Below, piece by piece: positions 1 through 7,045 of a stretch of DNA of 12,294 bases (positions are counted from its first letter, which is position 1; the number at the start of each line of letters is the position of its first letter). A program made the position numbers and the translations under genes. Under the pieces are notes generated by a model that was given only the letters and a program-made list of their open reading frames with translations, ran no database searches and had not been told where the DNA came from. Origin of the DNA: CAYGUI01 sp964353115 (GTDB lineage Bacteria; Pseudomonadota; Gammaproteobacteria; JAGOUU01); NCBI GenBank assembly GCA_964353115.1, contig CAYGUI010000037.1, positions 1 through 12,294 of the forward strand, read 5' to 3'.

Positions 1-1
1 A

Positions 2-256
2 TTTGGGCCTTTTATTAAAGGGGGCAGCCGGGAGAACCCCCCCCCGGCGCTAACGCGCCCCCCCCCTTTACAAAAGGGTGGAATATCAGGCGTCATTCCC
101 GCGCAGGCGGGAATCCAGAAAAAGAGCCCTATAACAATATTATTCAACCGCTATGCTCTTTATGAAAAAAATAATAATTATTTTTTAGAAGATTTGAATA
201 ATAATCAACGAGTTACAGAGATAACAGAGAAAATGCTCCTTGCGTTATTGAGTTGA
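2..256 (+). CDS. 3' end of an unidentified gene with in-frame repeat-derived peptide (5' end outside window)
   Basis: The frame starting at base 2 is open for 84 codons and stops at TGA 254-256. About the first 40 codons come from GC-rich palindromic repeats and read as PFIKGG, a Pro-rich stretch over two runs of nine C, then GVIPAQAGIQ. The last 44 codons return to AT-rich sequence (YALYEKNNN, EDLNNNQRVTEITEKML) and end ALLS. An open stretch of this size is moderately unlikely by chance in such AT-rich DNA, and repeat peptides of this kind are known to be tolerated inside genes of some intracellular bacteria. I do not recognise the native C-terminus. mutL is the usual upstream neighbour of miaA, but I see no MutL motif. 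The stop overlaps a TTG that could start the next gene. It could also be a degraded gene or a chance open frame. Confidence 0.45.
   Translation, partial: FGPFIKGGSRENPPPALTRPPPLQKGGISGVIPAQAGIQKKSPITILFNRYALYEKNNNYFLEDLNNNQRVTEITEKMLLALLS
8..78. repeat. GC-rich palindromic repeat cluster (PFIKGG-type module)
   Basis: The stretch contains a module at 11-30 whose reverse complement closely matches the repeat near 10484-10504. Inside are GGCGC/GCGCC (46-50 with 55-59), CCCTTT/AAAGGG (64-69 with 73-78) and two nine-base C runs at 37-45 and 58-66. It is sharply GC-rich against AT-rich surroundings. Read on the plus strand in frame 2 it encodes PFIKGG followed by a Pro-rich peptide. It belongs to the same family as the elements at 10452-10564 and 12147-12195. 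Confidence 0.7.
91..117. repeat. Short palindromic repeat, ATTCCC-N8-GGGAAT type
   Basis: A perfect 8-bp inverted repeat, ATTCCCGC (95-102) and GCGGGAAT (107-114), has a 4-base loop and flanks CGTC and CCAG. The ATTCCC-N8-GGGAAT layout is that of the neisserial dRS3 repeat, and very similar units occur in other proteobacteria. Here it is read in frame as GVIPAQAGIQ in the partial gene at the window start. Confidence 0.7.
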
Positions 257-303
257 TTGACATACTATACTATTATTCTTTAACAATAATAATATGTAAC
301 TTT

Positions 304-1434
304 ATGCAGATCCATCCTCTACTATCAGGGCTAGTATCGGCTGCAGCGAAAATAGATACCAAGATAGCAGCAGCTGCAGCTGCATCTTCAGTTCAATCTG
401 AAATATCTAATAACCCTATTATTAACTTTATTTGGACTGGTAAACCTGAAAAAGACAATAAATATTTATACGATACAGCCTTTGATGGAGCAAAAGAATT
501 ATCACAAGCATTGCATAAAAATCATCAAATAAATTATTGGTGCGAGCAAGAGCATATTGAATATTTTCAAGAAGAATTAATAAATTACCCTCTAACTGTA
601 AAACCACTTGAAGAAATATTAGATTCTTATCCTGAGCACAAAAAACGTTTTATAGAAATTATTACAGTATTAAAATCTCAAGGATATTTAAATGTTTGTA
701 AAGAGCTATGGAGTTTATTTTTAATAGCAACAGGTAATGACACAGGCGTTTACAATTTAGATACCAGCATGTCATTAACTGAGATAATGACAATAGAAAG
801 CCTACCTCGTTTTACTAAAGCTATGTACCCTCGAACTCTTGTTTTGAGTGATATTGATGAAAAGACAACGACAGAAACTTTGCCTATCTATGGTGATCTT
901 TTTATGTACTATTCTCCAGAAAGAAACAGTTTCTTTTTTTACAGTGTAGCTAAAGTGGCATTTAATTTATTAGATATATATTGTAGGTTTGTTGAAAAAG
1001 AAGATTTTAATTTTAGAGATAATTTCGATGAAAGTAAGCCTCAGTGCATTAGTAGAACTGAAAGTAAATTATCAAATGAACTAATATATTTTATTGAAAA
1101 TGATGAAAAACATTTAAATGCTTCTGTATTAACCCAATTTTTTTCTTTATTACTAAATGAAATTGGATATGACTTATGTCCAATAGAAGCAAAAACTATG
1201 ATTTATATTAAACCAAAAAGTATTAAAACTTGTATCGATTATAATTCAGAAAGATTTTTTGGATTTTTTGATAGCGTTGTATCAACTCACGAAACAAAAA
1301 AAACAGATATTTTAGTTTTAACTGAAGGTGAAATTTCGGGAAGAGGATTACTTGGTTTAACTAAGAATTTTAGAAGAAGCTGGTTGGAAGATGATGAGCA
1401 ATGTGATAAAACTTCATCACATAAAATTAGATAG
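304..1434 (+). CDS. Putative glycosyltransferase-like / effector-like protein, 376 aa
   Basis: I do not recognise a named gene, but the layout resembles sugar-binding GT-A glycosyltransferases of the toxin/effector type. With the ATG at 304, residues 42-46 read FIWTG, like the IHxIWxG opening motif. Residues 148-156 read GVYNLDTSM, in the place of GGxYLDxDx, so the usual second metal-binding Asp is Ser. A further block, GDLFMYYSPERN, lies at 197-208. A short alanine-rich run near residues 22-28 precedes the domain. No signal peptide or clear membrane segment is seen. Start choice is uncertain: ATG 304 lacks a good ribosome site, and an in-frame TTG at 253 overlapping the previous stop would add 17 mostly hydrophobic residues. 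The gene ends 6 nt before miaA, so it may feed the miaA-hfq operon. It is not part of the conserved hfq cluster and is probably lineage-specific. Function and activity are inferred only. Confidence 0.55.
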   Translation: MQIHPLLSGLVSAAAKIDTKIAAAAAASSVQSEISNNPIINFIWTGKPEKDNKYLYDTAFDGAKELSQALHKNHQINYWCEQEHIEYFQEELINYPLTVKPLEEILDSYPEHKKRFIEIITVLKSQGYLNVCKELWSLFLIATGNDTGVYNLDTSMSLTEIMTIESLPRFTKAMYPRTLVLSDIDEKTTTETLPIYGDLFMYYSPERNSFFFYSVAKVAFNLLDIYCRFVEKEDFNFRDNFDESKPQCISRTESKLSNELIYFIENDEKHLNASVLTQFFSLLLNEIGYDLCPIEAKTMIYIKPKSIKTCIDYNSERFFGFFDSVVSTHETKKTDILVLTEGEISGRGLLGLTKNFRRSWLEDDEQCDKTSSHKIR

Positions 1435-1440
1435 TTTCTT

Positions 1441-2157
1441 ATGAATAAAATTATTTGCCTGATGGGTCCAACTGCATCTGGTAAAACAGCTTTAGCATGT
1501 AAAATATACGATCAAATACCTGCCGATATTATCAGCGTAGATTCAGTATTGATCTACAAAGATATGAATATTGGTTCGGGCAAACCAACAGCAGATGAAT
1601 TAGTTAAATATCCGCACGAGCTTATTGATATTTGTGATCCGGTGCAAACTTATTCAGCGTTTGATTTTGTACAAGATGTCAAAAAATTAATTCAAAAATC
1701 CCATGAAAATAATCGTGCTCCGATATTAGTTGGCGGTACGATGATGTATTTTTATGCACTACAGCAAGAATATTTTGCTGAAAATAATAAAGAATTAGAA
1801 TTTATAAATATTTTATGCTGTCCAGATAGGGCAGAACTGCATAAAAAAATTAATAATAGATTTTTAGAGATGCTTGATCTTGGATTGGTAGCAGAAGTTG
1901 AAAAATTATATCAACGCGGAGATTTACATTTAAATTTACCGTCAATGCGCTCAGTTGGTTATCGGCAAGTGTGGCAACATCTTGATGGCGAATATAATTT
2001 TGATGAAATGATTTTACGCGCACAAGCAGCAACACGGCAATTAGCAAAACGACAATATACATGGATGAACAAGTGGCCAAATGATTTTAAAGTCGATAGT
2101 TTTGATAAAAACATAGAAAAAAAGTTGTTGGCAGATTATAATTTGATACACGGATAA
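1441..2157 (+). CDS. miaA: tRNA dimethylallyltransferase, miniature form lacking the insertion domain
   Basis: MiaA transfers the dimethylallyl group of DMAPP to N6 of A37 in tRNAs that read U-starting codons, in the cytoplasm. Visible motifs are the P-loop GPTASGKT (residues 9-16), SVDSVLIYKDMNIGSGKP with the catalytic-region Asp34, LVGGTMMYF (96-104), and the C-terminal LPSMRSVGYRQVW (166-178) and ATRQLAKRQYTW (197-208). The protein has 238 residues against about 310 in the family. Between MMYF and the strand INILCCPDR there are only some 20 residues. The normal segment, which includes the DPQRxxRALEV motif and belongs to the mobile domain gripping the tRNA anticodon stem, is absent: about 70 residues are gone, in frame. 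Both flanks remain well conserved, so this looks like a clean internal deletion in a gene still under selection rather than a decayed one. The position directly before hfq is canonical. No clear ribosome site precedes the ATG, so it may depend on upstream translation. Confidence 0.9.
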   Translation: MNKIICLMGPTASGKTALACKIYDQIPADIISVDSVLIYKDMNIGSGKPTADELVKYPHELIDICDPVQTYSAFDFVQDVKKLIQKSHENNRAPILVGGTMMYFYALQQEYFAENNKELEFINILCCPDRAELHKKINNRFLEMLDLGLVAEVEKLYQRGDLHLNLPSMRSVGYRQVWQHLDGEYNFDEMILRAQAATRQLAKRQYTWMNKWPNDFKVDSFDKNIEKKLLADYNLIHG

Positions 2158-2186
2158 TGAATCATAATAATAATCGGGAGAAGATA

Positions 2187-2495
2187 ATGTCAAAGGTACA
2201 ATCATTACAAGATCCTTTCTTAAACGCGCTTAGAAAAGAAAAAGTTTCAGTGGCTATTTATTTAGTAAATGGTATTAAATTACAAGGTCAAGTAGAAGCT
2301 TTTGATCAATTCGTAGTTTTATTAAAAAATACTGTAAGCCAATTAGTTTATAAACATGCAATTTCAACTATTGTTCCAGCTCGTAATGTAAAAATCACTG
2401 GATTAAATGCTGCAGTAGGCGAAGAATTAGAAGAAGATTTTTTGCATAATTATAATTTAGAAGAAGCTCGTGAACCTGCTTTAGCTTACGAATAA
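2187..2495 (+). CDS. hfq: RNA chaperone Hfq
   Basis: Hfq forms a hexameric Sm-like ring that pairs small RNAs with mRNAs. The 102-residue product shows SLQDPFLNAL (Gln8), the rim patch RKEK (16-19; RRER in E. coli), the Sm1 segment VAIYLVNGIKLQGQVEAFDQF (22-42) and the Sm2 motif YKHAIS (55-60). After residue 70 the tail is short and acidic (EELEED, LEEAREP), the kind of tip known to modulate RNA release. The ATG at 2187 is chosen because GGGAG (2176-2180) sits at ribosome-site distance and the protein then begins MSKVQSLQDP like other Hfq proteins. An in-frame ATG at 2157 overlapping the miaA stop would add ten Asn-rich residues and is less likely. The hflX start lies 4 nt after the stop. Confidence 0.97.
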   Translation: MSKVQSLQDPFLNALRKEKVSVAIYLVNGIKLQGQVEAFDQFVVLLKNTVSQLVYKHAISTIVPARNVKITGLNAAVGEELEEDFLHNYNLEEAREPALAYE

Positions 2496-2499
2496 TTTT

Positions 2500-3600
2500 G
2501 TGTTTGATCGTCATGAAGGCAGTGAATTAGCTGTTGCTGTTCACTGTAATATTTTAAGTAATAACATTAAAAATTATTCTGCTGAAGATTCATTAGAAGA
2601 ATTTTCCTCATTAATATTATCAGCTGGTGCAGAGCTTGCTTCTACCGTTACCGCGAATATTGCTGCACCTAATGCTAAATATTTCATTGGTACAGGGAAA
2701 TTAGATGAAATAAATCAGCAATTGAAATTAACGGGTGCAAAGCTCGTAATATTTTCTAACAAATTATCTCCCGCACAAGAAAAAAACCTTGAAAAATATT
2801 TGCAATGTCGCGTAATAGATAAAACGCGATTAATTTTGGATATTTTTGCTTTGCGCGCTTTAAGTTTCGAAGGAAAATTACAAGTTGAACTTGCGCAATT
2901 ACAATATATGAGTACGCGTTTGGTTCGTGGTTGGACGCATTTAGAGCGTCAGCGCGGTGGTATTGGCTTACGTGGTCCTGGTGAAACTCAGCTAGAAGTT
3001 GATAGAAGATTATTGCGTGACAGAATTAAGCATATTAAAAAAAGATTAGAAAAAGTAAGCAAGCATCGTAGTTTAGCGCGCAGTGCTCGTAAAAAAGCAG
3101 AAGCTCCAGTGGTCTCGTTAGTTGGTTATACTAATGCGGGAAAATCTACTTTATTTAACGCATTAGTTAAAGAAAAGGTTTATGCTGATGATAAATTATT
3201 TGCAACACTCGATACCACATTAAGAAAATTATATTTGCCACATGTTGGAAATACAATATTGGCAGATACTGTCGGTTTTATTCGTGATTTACCGCATGAT
3301 TTAATTGAATCTTTTCATGCAACGCTAGAAGAAACACAAAACTCTAATTTATTGCTTCATGTTGTTGATGCAGCTGATAAAGAGCGTGATGATAAAATAA
3401 TTGCGGTTAATAAAGTATTAGAAGAAATTAATGCACAAAACATTCCATTAATTATAGTCTATAATAAGATTGATTTAATTCCTGGTCTTCAGGAAAAAAT
3501 TGAGCGCAATGACTTAGGTTCGCCCACTAAACTTTGGGTGTCGGCAGAAAATAAAAATTCACTAAATTTATTATGCGAGGCAATAGCAGAATTATTATGA
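2500..3600 (+). CDS. hflX: GTPase HflX, lacking the C-terminal domain
   Basis: HflX is a ribosome-binding GTPase that splits stalled or heat-damaged 70S ribosomes. The N-terminal HflX domain covers about residues 5-140, followed by the glycine-rich linker ERQRGGIGLRGPGETQLE (149-166). The G domain has G1 GYTNAGKS (209-216), G3 DTVG (256-259), G4 NKID (322-325) and G5 VSAE (347-350). The GTG at 2500 is the start because the following MFDRHEGSELAVAVH lines up with the N-terminus of E. coli HflX. At 366 aa it stops just after the G domain (LLCEAIAELL), whereas E. coli HflX (426 aa) has a further C-terminal domain of some 55-60 residues. The TGA is embedded in the hflK start (ATGA), and no remnant of the missing domain is seen downstream. 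All catalytic motifs are intact, so GTP hydrolysis is expected; ribosome interaction may be altered. Confidence 0.95.
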   Translation: MFDRHEGSELAVAVHCNILSNNIKNYSAEDSLEEFSSLILSAGAELASTVTANIAAPNAKYFIGTGKLDEINQQLKLTGAKLVIFSNKLSPAQEKNLEKYLQCRVIDKTRLILDIFALRALSFEGKLQVELAQLQYMSTRLVRGWTHLERQRGGIGLRGPGETQLEVDRRLLRDRIKHIKKRLEKVSKHRSLARSARKKAEAPVVSLVGYTNAGKSTLFNALVKEKVYADDKLFATLDTTLRKLYLPHVGNTILADTVGFIRDLPHDLIESFHATLEETQNSNLLLHVVDAADKERDDKIIAVNKVLEEINAQNIPLIIVYNKIDLIPGLQEKIERNDLGSPTKLWVSAENKNSLNLLCEAIAELL

Positions 3601-4661
3601 CAGATGATAATCACCAAGACGATATTTGGAATCGTAATCGTAAAAAACAGCAAGGACCACCAGATCTAGATGAAATGTTTAAGAATTTTTTTAAAAAATT
3701 TTCGGGCGGCGGAGCAGATGGTGATGATAATGGTAATAAAAGTAGCCGAGAAAAATCTGGCATGCCGTTTATTGCGATTTTATTAATATTTTTATTTGGT
3801 TATTTAGGTTTCTTTATTGTGCAGCCAGGGGAAGAATCGGCAGTATTGCGTTTCGGTAAATATGTTGAAACTGTTGGACCAGGTCCACATTGGATTATTC
3901 CTTTTGTACAATCACGTGAAACAGTTAACGTATATAAAGTAATGCGCACAGAAGTGAGTGGGGCGATGATTACTAAAGAAGTAAATATTGTTCACGTTTC
4001 TCTTGCAGTGCAATATAAAATTGGTAATTTAAGACAATATTTGTTTGAAGTAAAATCACCAATAAATAGTCTAGTTCAAGCAACAGAAAGCGCTATGCGT
4101 CAAGTTATTGCAAACTTGACTCTCGATCAATCTTTATCAACTAATTTAGCTGGAAAAAATAATGGCAATCAGTCGTTAGGTAAAAAAATTGAATCAGTGT
4201 TAGAAAAAAATCTTGAGCAGTATAAAACTGGTATCGAAATTTTAGGTGTTGAAGTGTTGGCTGTGTTGCCGCCTGAAACAGTTAAAGAAGCTTTTAATGA
4301 TGCAATTAAAGCACAAGAAGATGAAGTAAGTTATAGAAACCAAGCAGAAGCTTATGCTAGTCGCGAAGTTCCGTTAGCGCGAGGTGATGCAGCTCGTATT
4401 ATTGCAGGGGCACGTGCTTACTCAGAAAAAGTGGTGTTAGATGCTGAAGGAGAAATTTCTCAGTTTAACGCGATAGCTGAGCAATATAAATTAAATCCAG
4501 AAATTATGCGGACTCGTATGTACATTACTTATTTAGAAGATATATTAGGTCAAGTTAATAAAGTTGTAGTTGATGGAAAATTATCAAACAATGTTATGTA
4601 TTTGCCTTTAGATAAATTTATTACTGCGCATAATGCAGATCGCACAGGAGGTAATAAATGA
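3597..4661 (+). CDS. hflK: FtsH protease modulator HflK (SPFH/band 7 membrane protein)
   Basis: HflK pairs with HflC in a large membrane cage around the FtsH protease and tunes its access to substrates. The 354-residue product has a charged cytoplasmic N-terminus with the family signature QGPPDLDEMF (19-28), a Gly/Asp-rich linker, one membrane segment at about 57-75, then the periplasmic band 7 domain (PGEESAVLRFGKYVETVGPG) and an Ala/Glu-rich helical region around 225-290. It lacks the long Gln/Asn/Ser-rich tail seen after the band 7 domain in E. coli. The ATG at 3597 overlaps the hflX stop in ATGA, implying coupled translation. An in-frame ATG at 3573 would add eight residues inside hflX and has no ribosome site. 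The stop in turn overlaps the hflC start. Confidence 0.96.
   Translation: MTDDNHQDDIWNRNRKKQQGPPDLDEMFKNFFKKFSGGGADGDDNGNKSSREKSGMPFIAILLIFLFGYLGFFIVQPGEESAVLRFGKYVETVGPGPHWIIPFVQSRETVNVYKVMRTEVSGAMITKEVNIVHVSLAVQYKIGNLRQYLFEVKSPINSLVQATESAMRQVIANLTLDQSLSTNLAGKNNGNQSLGKKIESVLEKNLEQYKTGIEILGVEVLAVLPPETVKEAFNDAIKAQEDEVSYRNQAEAYASREVPLARGDAARIIAGARAYSEKVVLDAEGEISQFNAIAEQYKLNPEIMRTRMYITYLEDILGQVNKVVVDGKLSNNVMYLPLDKFITAHNADRTGGNK
4646..4652 (+). promoter_or_regulatory. Strong ribosome binding site of hflC
   Basis: AGGAGGT ends 5 nt before the hflC ATG at 4658 and lies inside the last codons of hflK. It is the best Shine-Dalgarno match in the operon, where most other starts have a weak site or none. 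It probably secures HflC supply relative to HflK, which are needed in matched amounts. Confidence 0.85.
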
Positions 4662-5539
4662 AATTTTTAAAATCATTTGGTAGCATAATTATATTTTTTG
4701 CTTTGGCTATATTGATGTTAAGCGTTTATCAGATTGATGAGCGCTATGCTGGGGTAGTAAAGTTTTTAGGAAAAGTTGAACGTAAATCTGATGGTAAGTT
4801 GAATTTAAAAGAACCTGGTTTACATTTTAAATTTCCGCTATTAACACAAGTTTTGCGTTTTGATACAAGACTGCAGACTTTAAGTTCGCAGCCAGAGCGT
4901 ATTCCAACTAATGAGCAAAAATATTTATATGTTGATTACTTTATTAAATGGCGTATAACAGATTTTGAAAAATTCTTATTAGCTACTAATAATAATATTG
5001 ATTGGGTAAATTCTTTGTTAAGTCAAAAAGCATCAGATTCTTTAAAATCACAATTTGGTCAAAAAACTATCGAAGAAGTGGTGTCAGAGGACAGAACTAA
5101 CGTCATGCGCACTATTAAAGAAGAGTTGGAAATTAAAGCTGAAAATATGGGGGTTCATATTGTTGATGTAAGAATTAAACAAATTGAATTGCCAAAAGAG
5201 GTTAGTGAATCTGTTTATACCCGCATGCGCACAAAACGTGAGCAAGTTGCTAATCGCCATCGAGCCGATGGTAAAAAAGAAGCTGCACGAATTGAGTCTG
5301 ATGCCGATGCAACAAAGGTTGAAATTGTAGCTCAAGCACAAAAAGAAGCTAAAATCATGAAAGGTAAAGCAGATGCAAAAGCTGCTGAAATATACGCCTT
5401 GTCTTATAGTAAAAACGCAGATTTTTATAAGTTTTATCGCAGTTTAATAGCTTATAAAAATGTTTTCAAATCCGGCCAAGATGTAGTACTATTAACGCCT
5501 GATTCTGAATTTTTTAAATATTTTAATAAAGATAAATAG
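4658..5539 (+). CDS. hflC: FtsH protease modulator HflC (SPFH/band 7 membrane protein)
   Basis: HflC is the obligate partner of HflK in the complex that controls FtsH. The 293-residue protein has a single N-terminal membrane segment at about residues 7-24, then the band 7 domain beginning YQIDERYAGVVKFLGKV, the LKEPGLHFKFPL block, and RIKQIELPKEVSESVYTRM. An Ala/Lys/Glu-rich helix follows (ADATKVEIVAQAQKEAKIM) and ends in EIYALSYSKNADFYKFYRSL, typical of HflC. The C-terminus VVLLTPDSEFFKYF is also family-like. The ATG overlaps the hflK TGA by 4 nt and has an AGGAGG site. It is slightly shorter than E. coli HflC (334 aa); I see no missing block. Confidence 0.96.
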   Translation: MKFLKSFGSIIIFFALAILMLSVYQIDERYAGVVKFLGKVERKSDGKLNLKEPGLHFKFPLLTQVLRFDTRLQTLSSQPERIPTNEQKYLYVDYFIKWRITDFEKFLLATNNNIDWVNSLLSQKASDSLKSQFGQKTIEEVVSEDRTNVMRTIKEELEIKAENMGVHIVDVRIKQIELPKEVSESVYTRMRTKREQVANRHRADGKKEAARIESDADATKVEIVAQAQKEAKIMKGKADAKAAEIYALSYSKNADFYKFYRSLIAYKNVFKSGQDVVLLTPDSEFFKYFNKDK

Positions 5540-5540
5540 T

Positions 5541-5747
5541 ATGGACTTTGCAACATTAATCGATGCATTTGCTTTGTTATTGATTTTTGAGGGTATTTTA
5601 CCCTTTGTAAGCCCGCAAAAGTGGCGTCAGTTTATGGCGCTTATGTCGCAACAAAGTAACTCATTCATTTGGAAAATGGGGTTATTTAATATGCTTCTTG
5701 GTGTCGCTCTGCTTTATGTGGTGCGAGTTTTTATTCTTGATAATTAA
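5541..5747 (+). CDS. DUF2065 family small inner-membrane protein
   Basis: A 68-residue protein with two predicted membrane helices at about 4-23 and 46-66, separated by a short polar loop (SPQKWRQFMALMSQQ). The motifs LIFEGILPFVSP and KMGLFNMLLGVALLY are those of the DUF2065 (YjeT-like) family, which sits between hflC and purA in many proteobacteria. Its role is unknown; the constant company of hflKC suggests a link to membrane protein quality control, which is inference. The start lies 1 nt after the hflC stop with no visible ribosome site, so it is probably translated by coupling. Confidence 0.9.
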   Translation: MDFATLIDAFALLLIFEGILPFVSPQKWRQFMALMSQQSNSFIWKMGLFNMLLGVALLYVVRVFILDN

Positions 5748-5755
5748 TTATAACT

Positions 5756-7045
5756 ATGAGTAAAAGTTTAGTAGTACTTGGAACCCAGTGGGGTGATGAG
5801 GGAAAAGGTAAATTAGTTGATTTATTAACATCTAAAGTTCACGCTGTTGTACGCTACCAAGGTGGTCATAATGCTGGCCATACTTTAGTAATAAAAGGCG
5901 ATAAAACAATCTTAAAGCTAATTCCATCTGGTATTTTGCATCCTGATGTGAAGTGTTACATAGCAAACGGCGTAGTTGTGGCATTAGATGCGTTAACTCA
6001 AGAAATAAAAATGTTACAAGATAAAGGGCTTGATATTTCAAATCGTCTTTTTATCAGTGAAGCTTGCCATCTTTTATTACCTTATCATCAAGCTTTAGAT
6101 AAAGCTCGTGAATTCAAATTAGGTAAAGCTGCGATTGGTACGACTGCTCGTGGTATTGGGCCGGCTTATGAAGATAAAATTTCACGTCGCGGCCTTCGCA
6201 TGATTGATTTGCTTGATGAAAAAGTATTTGCAAAAAAATTAGAGGCTATTTTAGATTATCATAATTTTGTTTTAGAGCACTATTATAAAGAAAAGCCATT
6301 TAATTTCGATGCTGTGTATCAAGAAGCGTTAGAATATGGTCGTGCCATTAAACCGATGCTAACAGATGTTACTGCGGCGTTAATGAACCATCATCAATGC
6401 GGTGATAAAATTTTACTTGAAGCAGCACAAGGTACGATGCTTGATATTGATCACGGTACTTATCCTTTCGTTACTTCTTCTAATACTATTTCTGGTGCGG
6501 TTTCAGCCGGAAGTGGTTTAGGTCCACGTAATATAGATTATGTTTTAGGCGTTACTAAAGCTTATTGTACTCGTGTTGGTAGTGGTCCATTTGTTACTGA
6601 ATTGCATGACAAAGTTGGATTAATTTTAGGTAAAAGAGGTAATGAGTTTGGTACTAATACTGGTCGTGCACGTCGTTGTGGTTGGCTTGATATAGTAGCT
6701 TTACGTCGCTCATGCTTTATTAACAGCGTTAGTGGTCTATGTATAACTAAACTTGATGTCTTAGATGGCTTAGAAGAAGTTAAAATTTGTGTTGGATATA
6801 ATTTCAAGGGTCAAGAATTGGAAAATCCTCCATATTCTATCGATGATTTAGAAGCTTGCCAGCCAATATATGAAACTATTCCAGGTTGGAGTGAAAGTAC
6901 TGAAGGTGTTCAAGATCTTAAAAAACTTCCTGCTAATGCACTGCGTTATTTGCAACGTATTGAAGAATTAGTTGGAGTACCGATTGATATCGTTTCAACT
7001 GGACCTGAGCGAGATGAGGTTATAACTAGAAAAGAAATATGCTAA
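5756..7045 (+). CDS. purA: Adenylosuccinate synthetase
   Basis: PurA joins IMP and aspartate with GTP to give adenylosuccinate, the first committed step from IMP to AMP. The N-terminal GTQWGDEGKGKLVD (9-22) holds the catalytic Asp14, and QGGHNAGHT (36-43) holds His42. Further family blocks are TARGIGPAYEDK, LLEAAQGTMLDIDHGTYPFVTSSN, and the GTNTGRARRCGWLD loop that binds aspartate. The C-terminal TKLDVLDGL and VSTGPERDE complete the fold. At 429 residues the length is normal and nothing seems missing. The gene follows the DUF2065 protein by 8 nt and overlaps proC by 7 nt. purA downstream of hflC is the canonical order. Confidence 0.98.
   Translation: MSKSLVVLGTQWGDEGKGKLVDLLTSKVHAVVRYQGGHNAGHTLVIKGDKTILKLIPSGILHPDVKCYIANGVVVALDALTQEIKMLQDKGLDISNRLFISEACHLLLPYHQALDKAREFKLGKAAIGTTARGIGPAYEDKISRRGLRMIDLLDEKVFAKKLEAILDYHNFVLEHYYKEKPFNFDAVYQEALEYGRAIKPMLTDVTAALMNHHQCGDKILLEAAQGTMLDIDHGTYPFVTSSNTISGAVSAGSGLGPRNIDYVLGVTKAYCTRVGSGPFVTELHDKVGLILGKRGNEFGTNTGRARRCGWLDIVALRRSCFINSVSGLCITKLDVLDGLEEVKICVGYNFKGQELENPPYSIDDLEACQPIYETIPGWSESTEGVQDLKKLPANALRYLQRIEELVGVPIDIVSTGPERDEVITRKEIC

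Noticed and set aside
257..285. Sigma-70 promoter TTGACA for the glycosyltransferase-like gene
   Set aside because: The -35 is perfect, but no -10 better than 3 of 6 matches lies at 16-18 bp; TATACT at 266 is only 3 bp away.
1741..1830. Frameshift or decayed sequence explaining the short MiaA
   Set aside because: The frame is continuous with conserved motifs on both sides, and there is no extra DNA that could hide the missing domain.
2157..2186. Upstream ATG for hfq overlapping the miaA stop
   Set aside because: It would add ten Asn-rich residues not found in Hfq; the ATG at 2187 has a ribosome site and gives the usual N-terminus.
3600..3700. Frameshift explaining the short HflX
   Set aside because: The sequence after the hflX stop is genuine hflK coding (QGPPDLDEMF), with no trace of the missing HflX domain in any frame.
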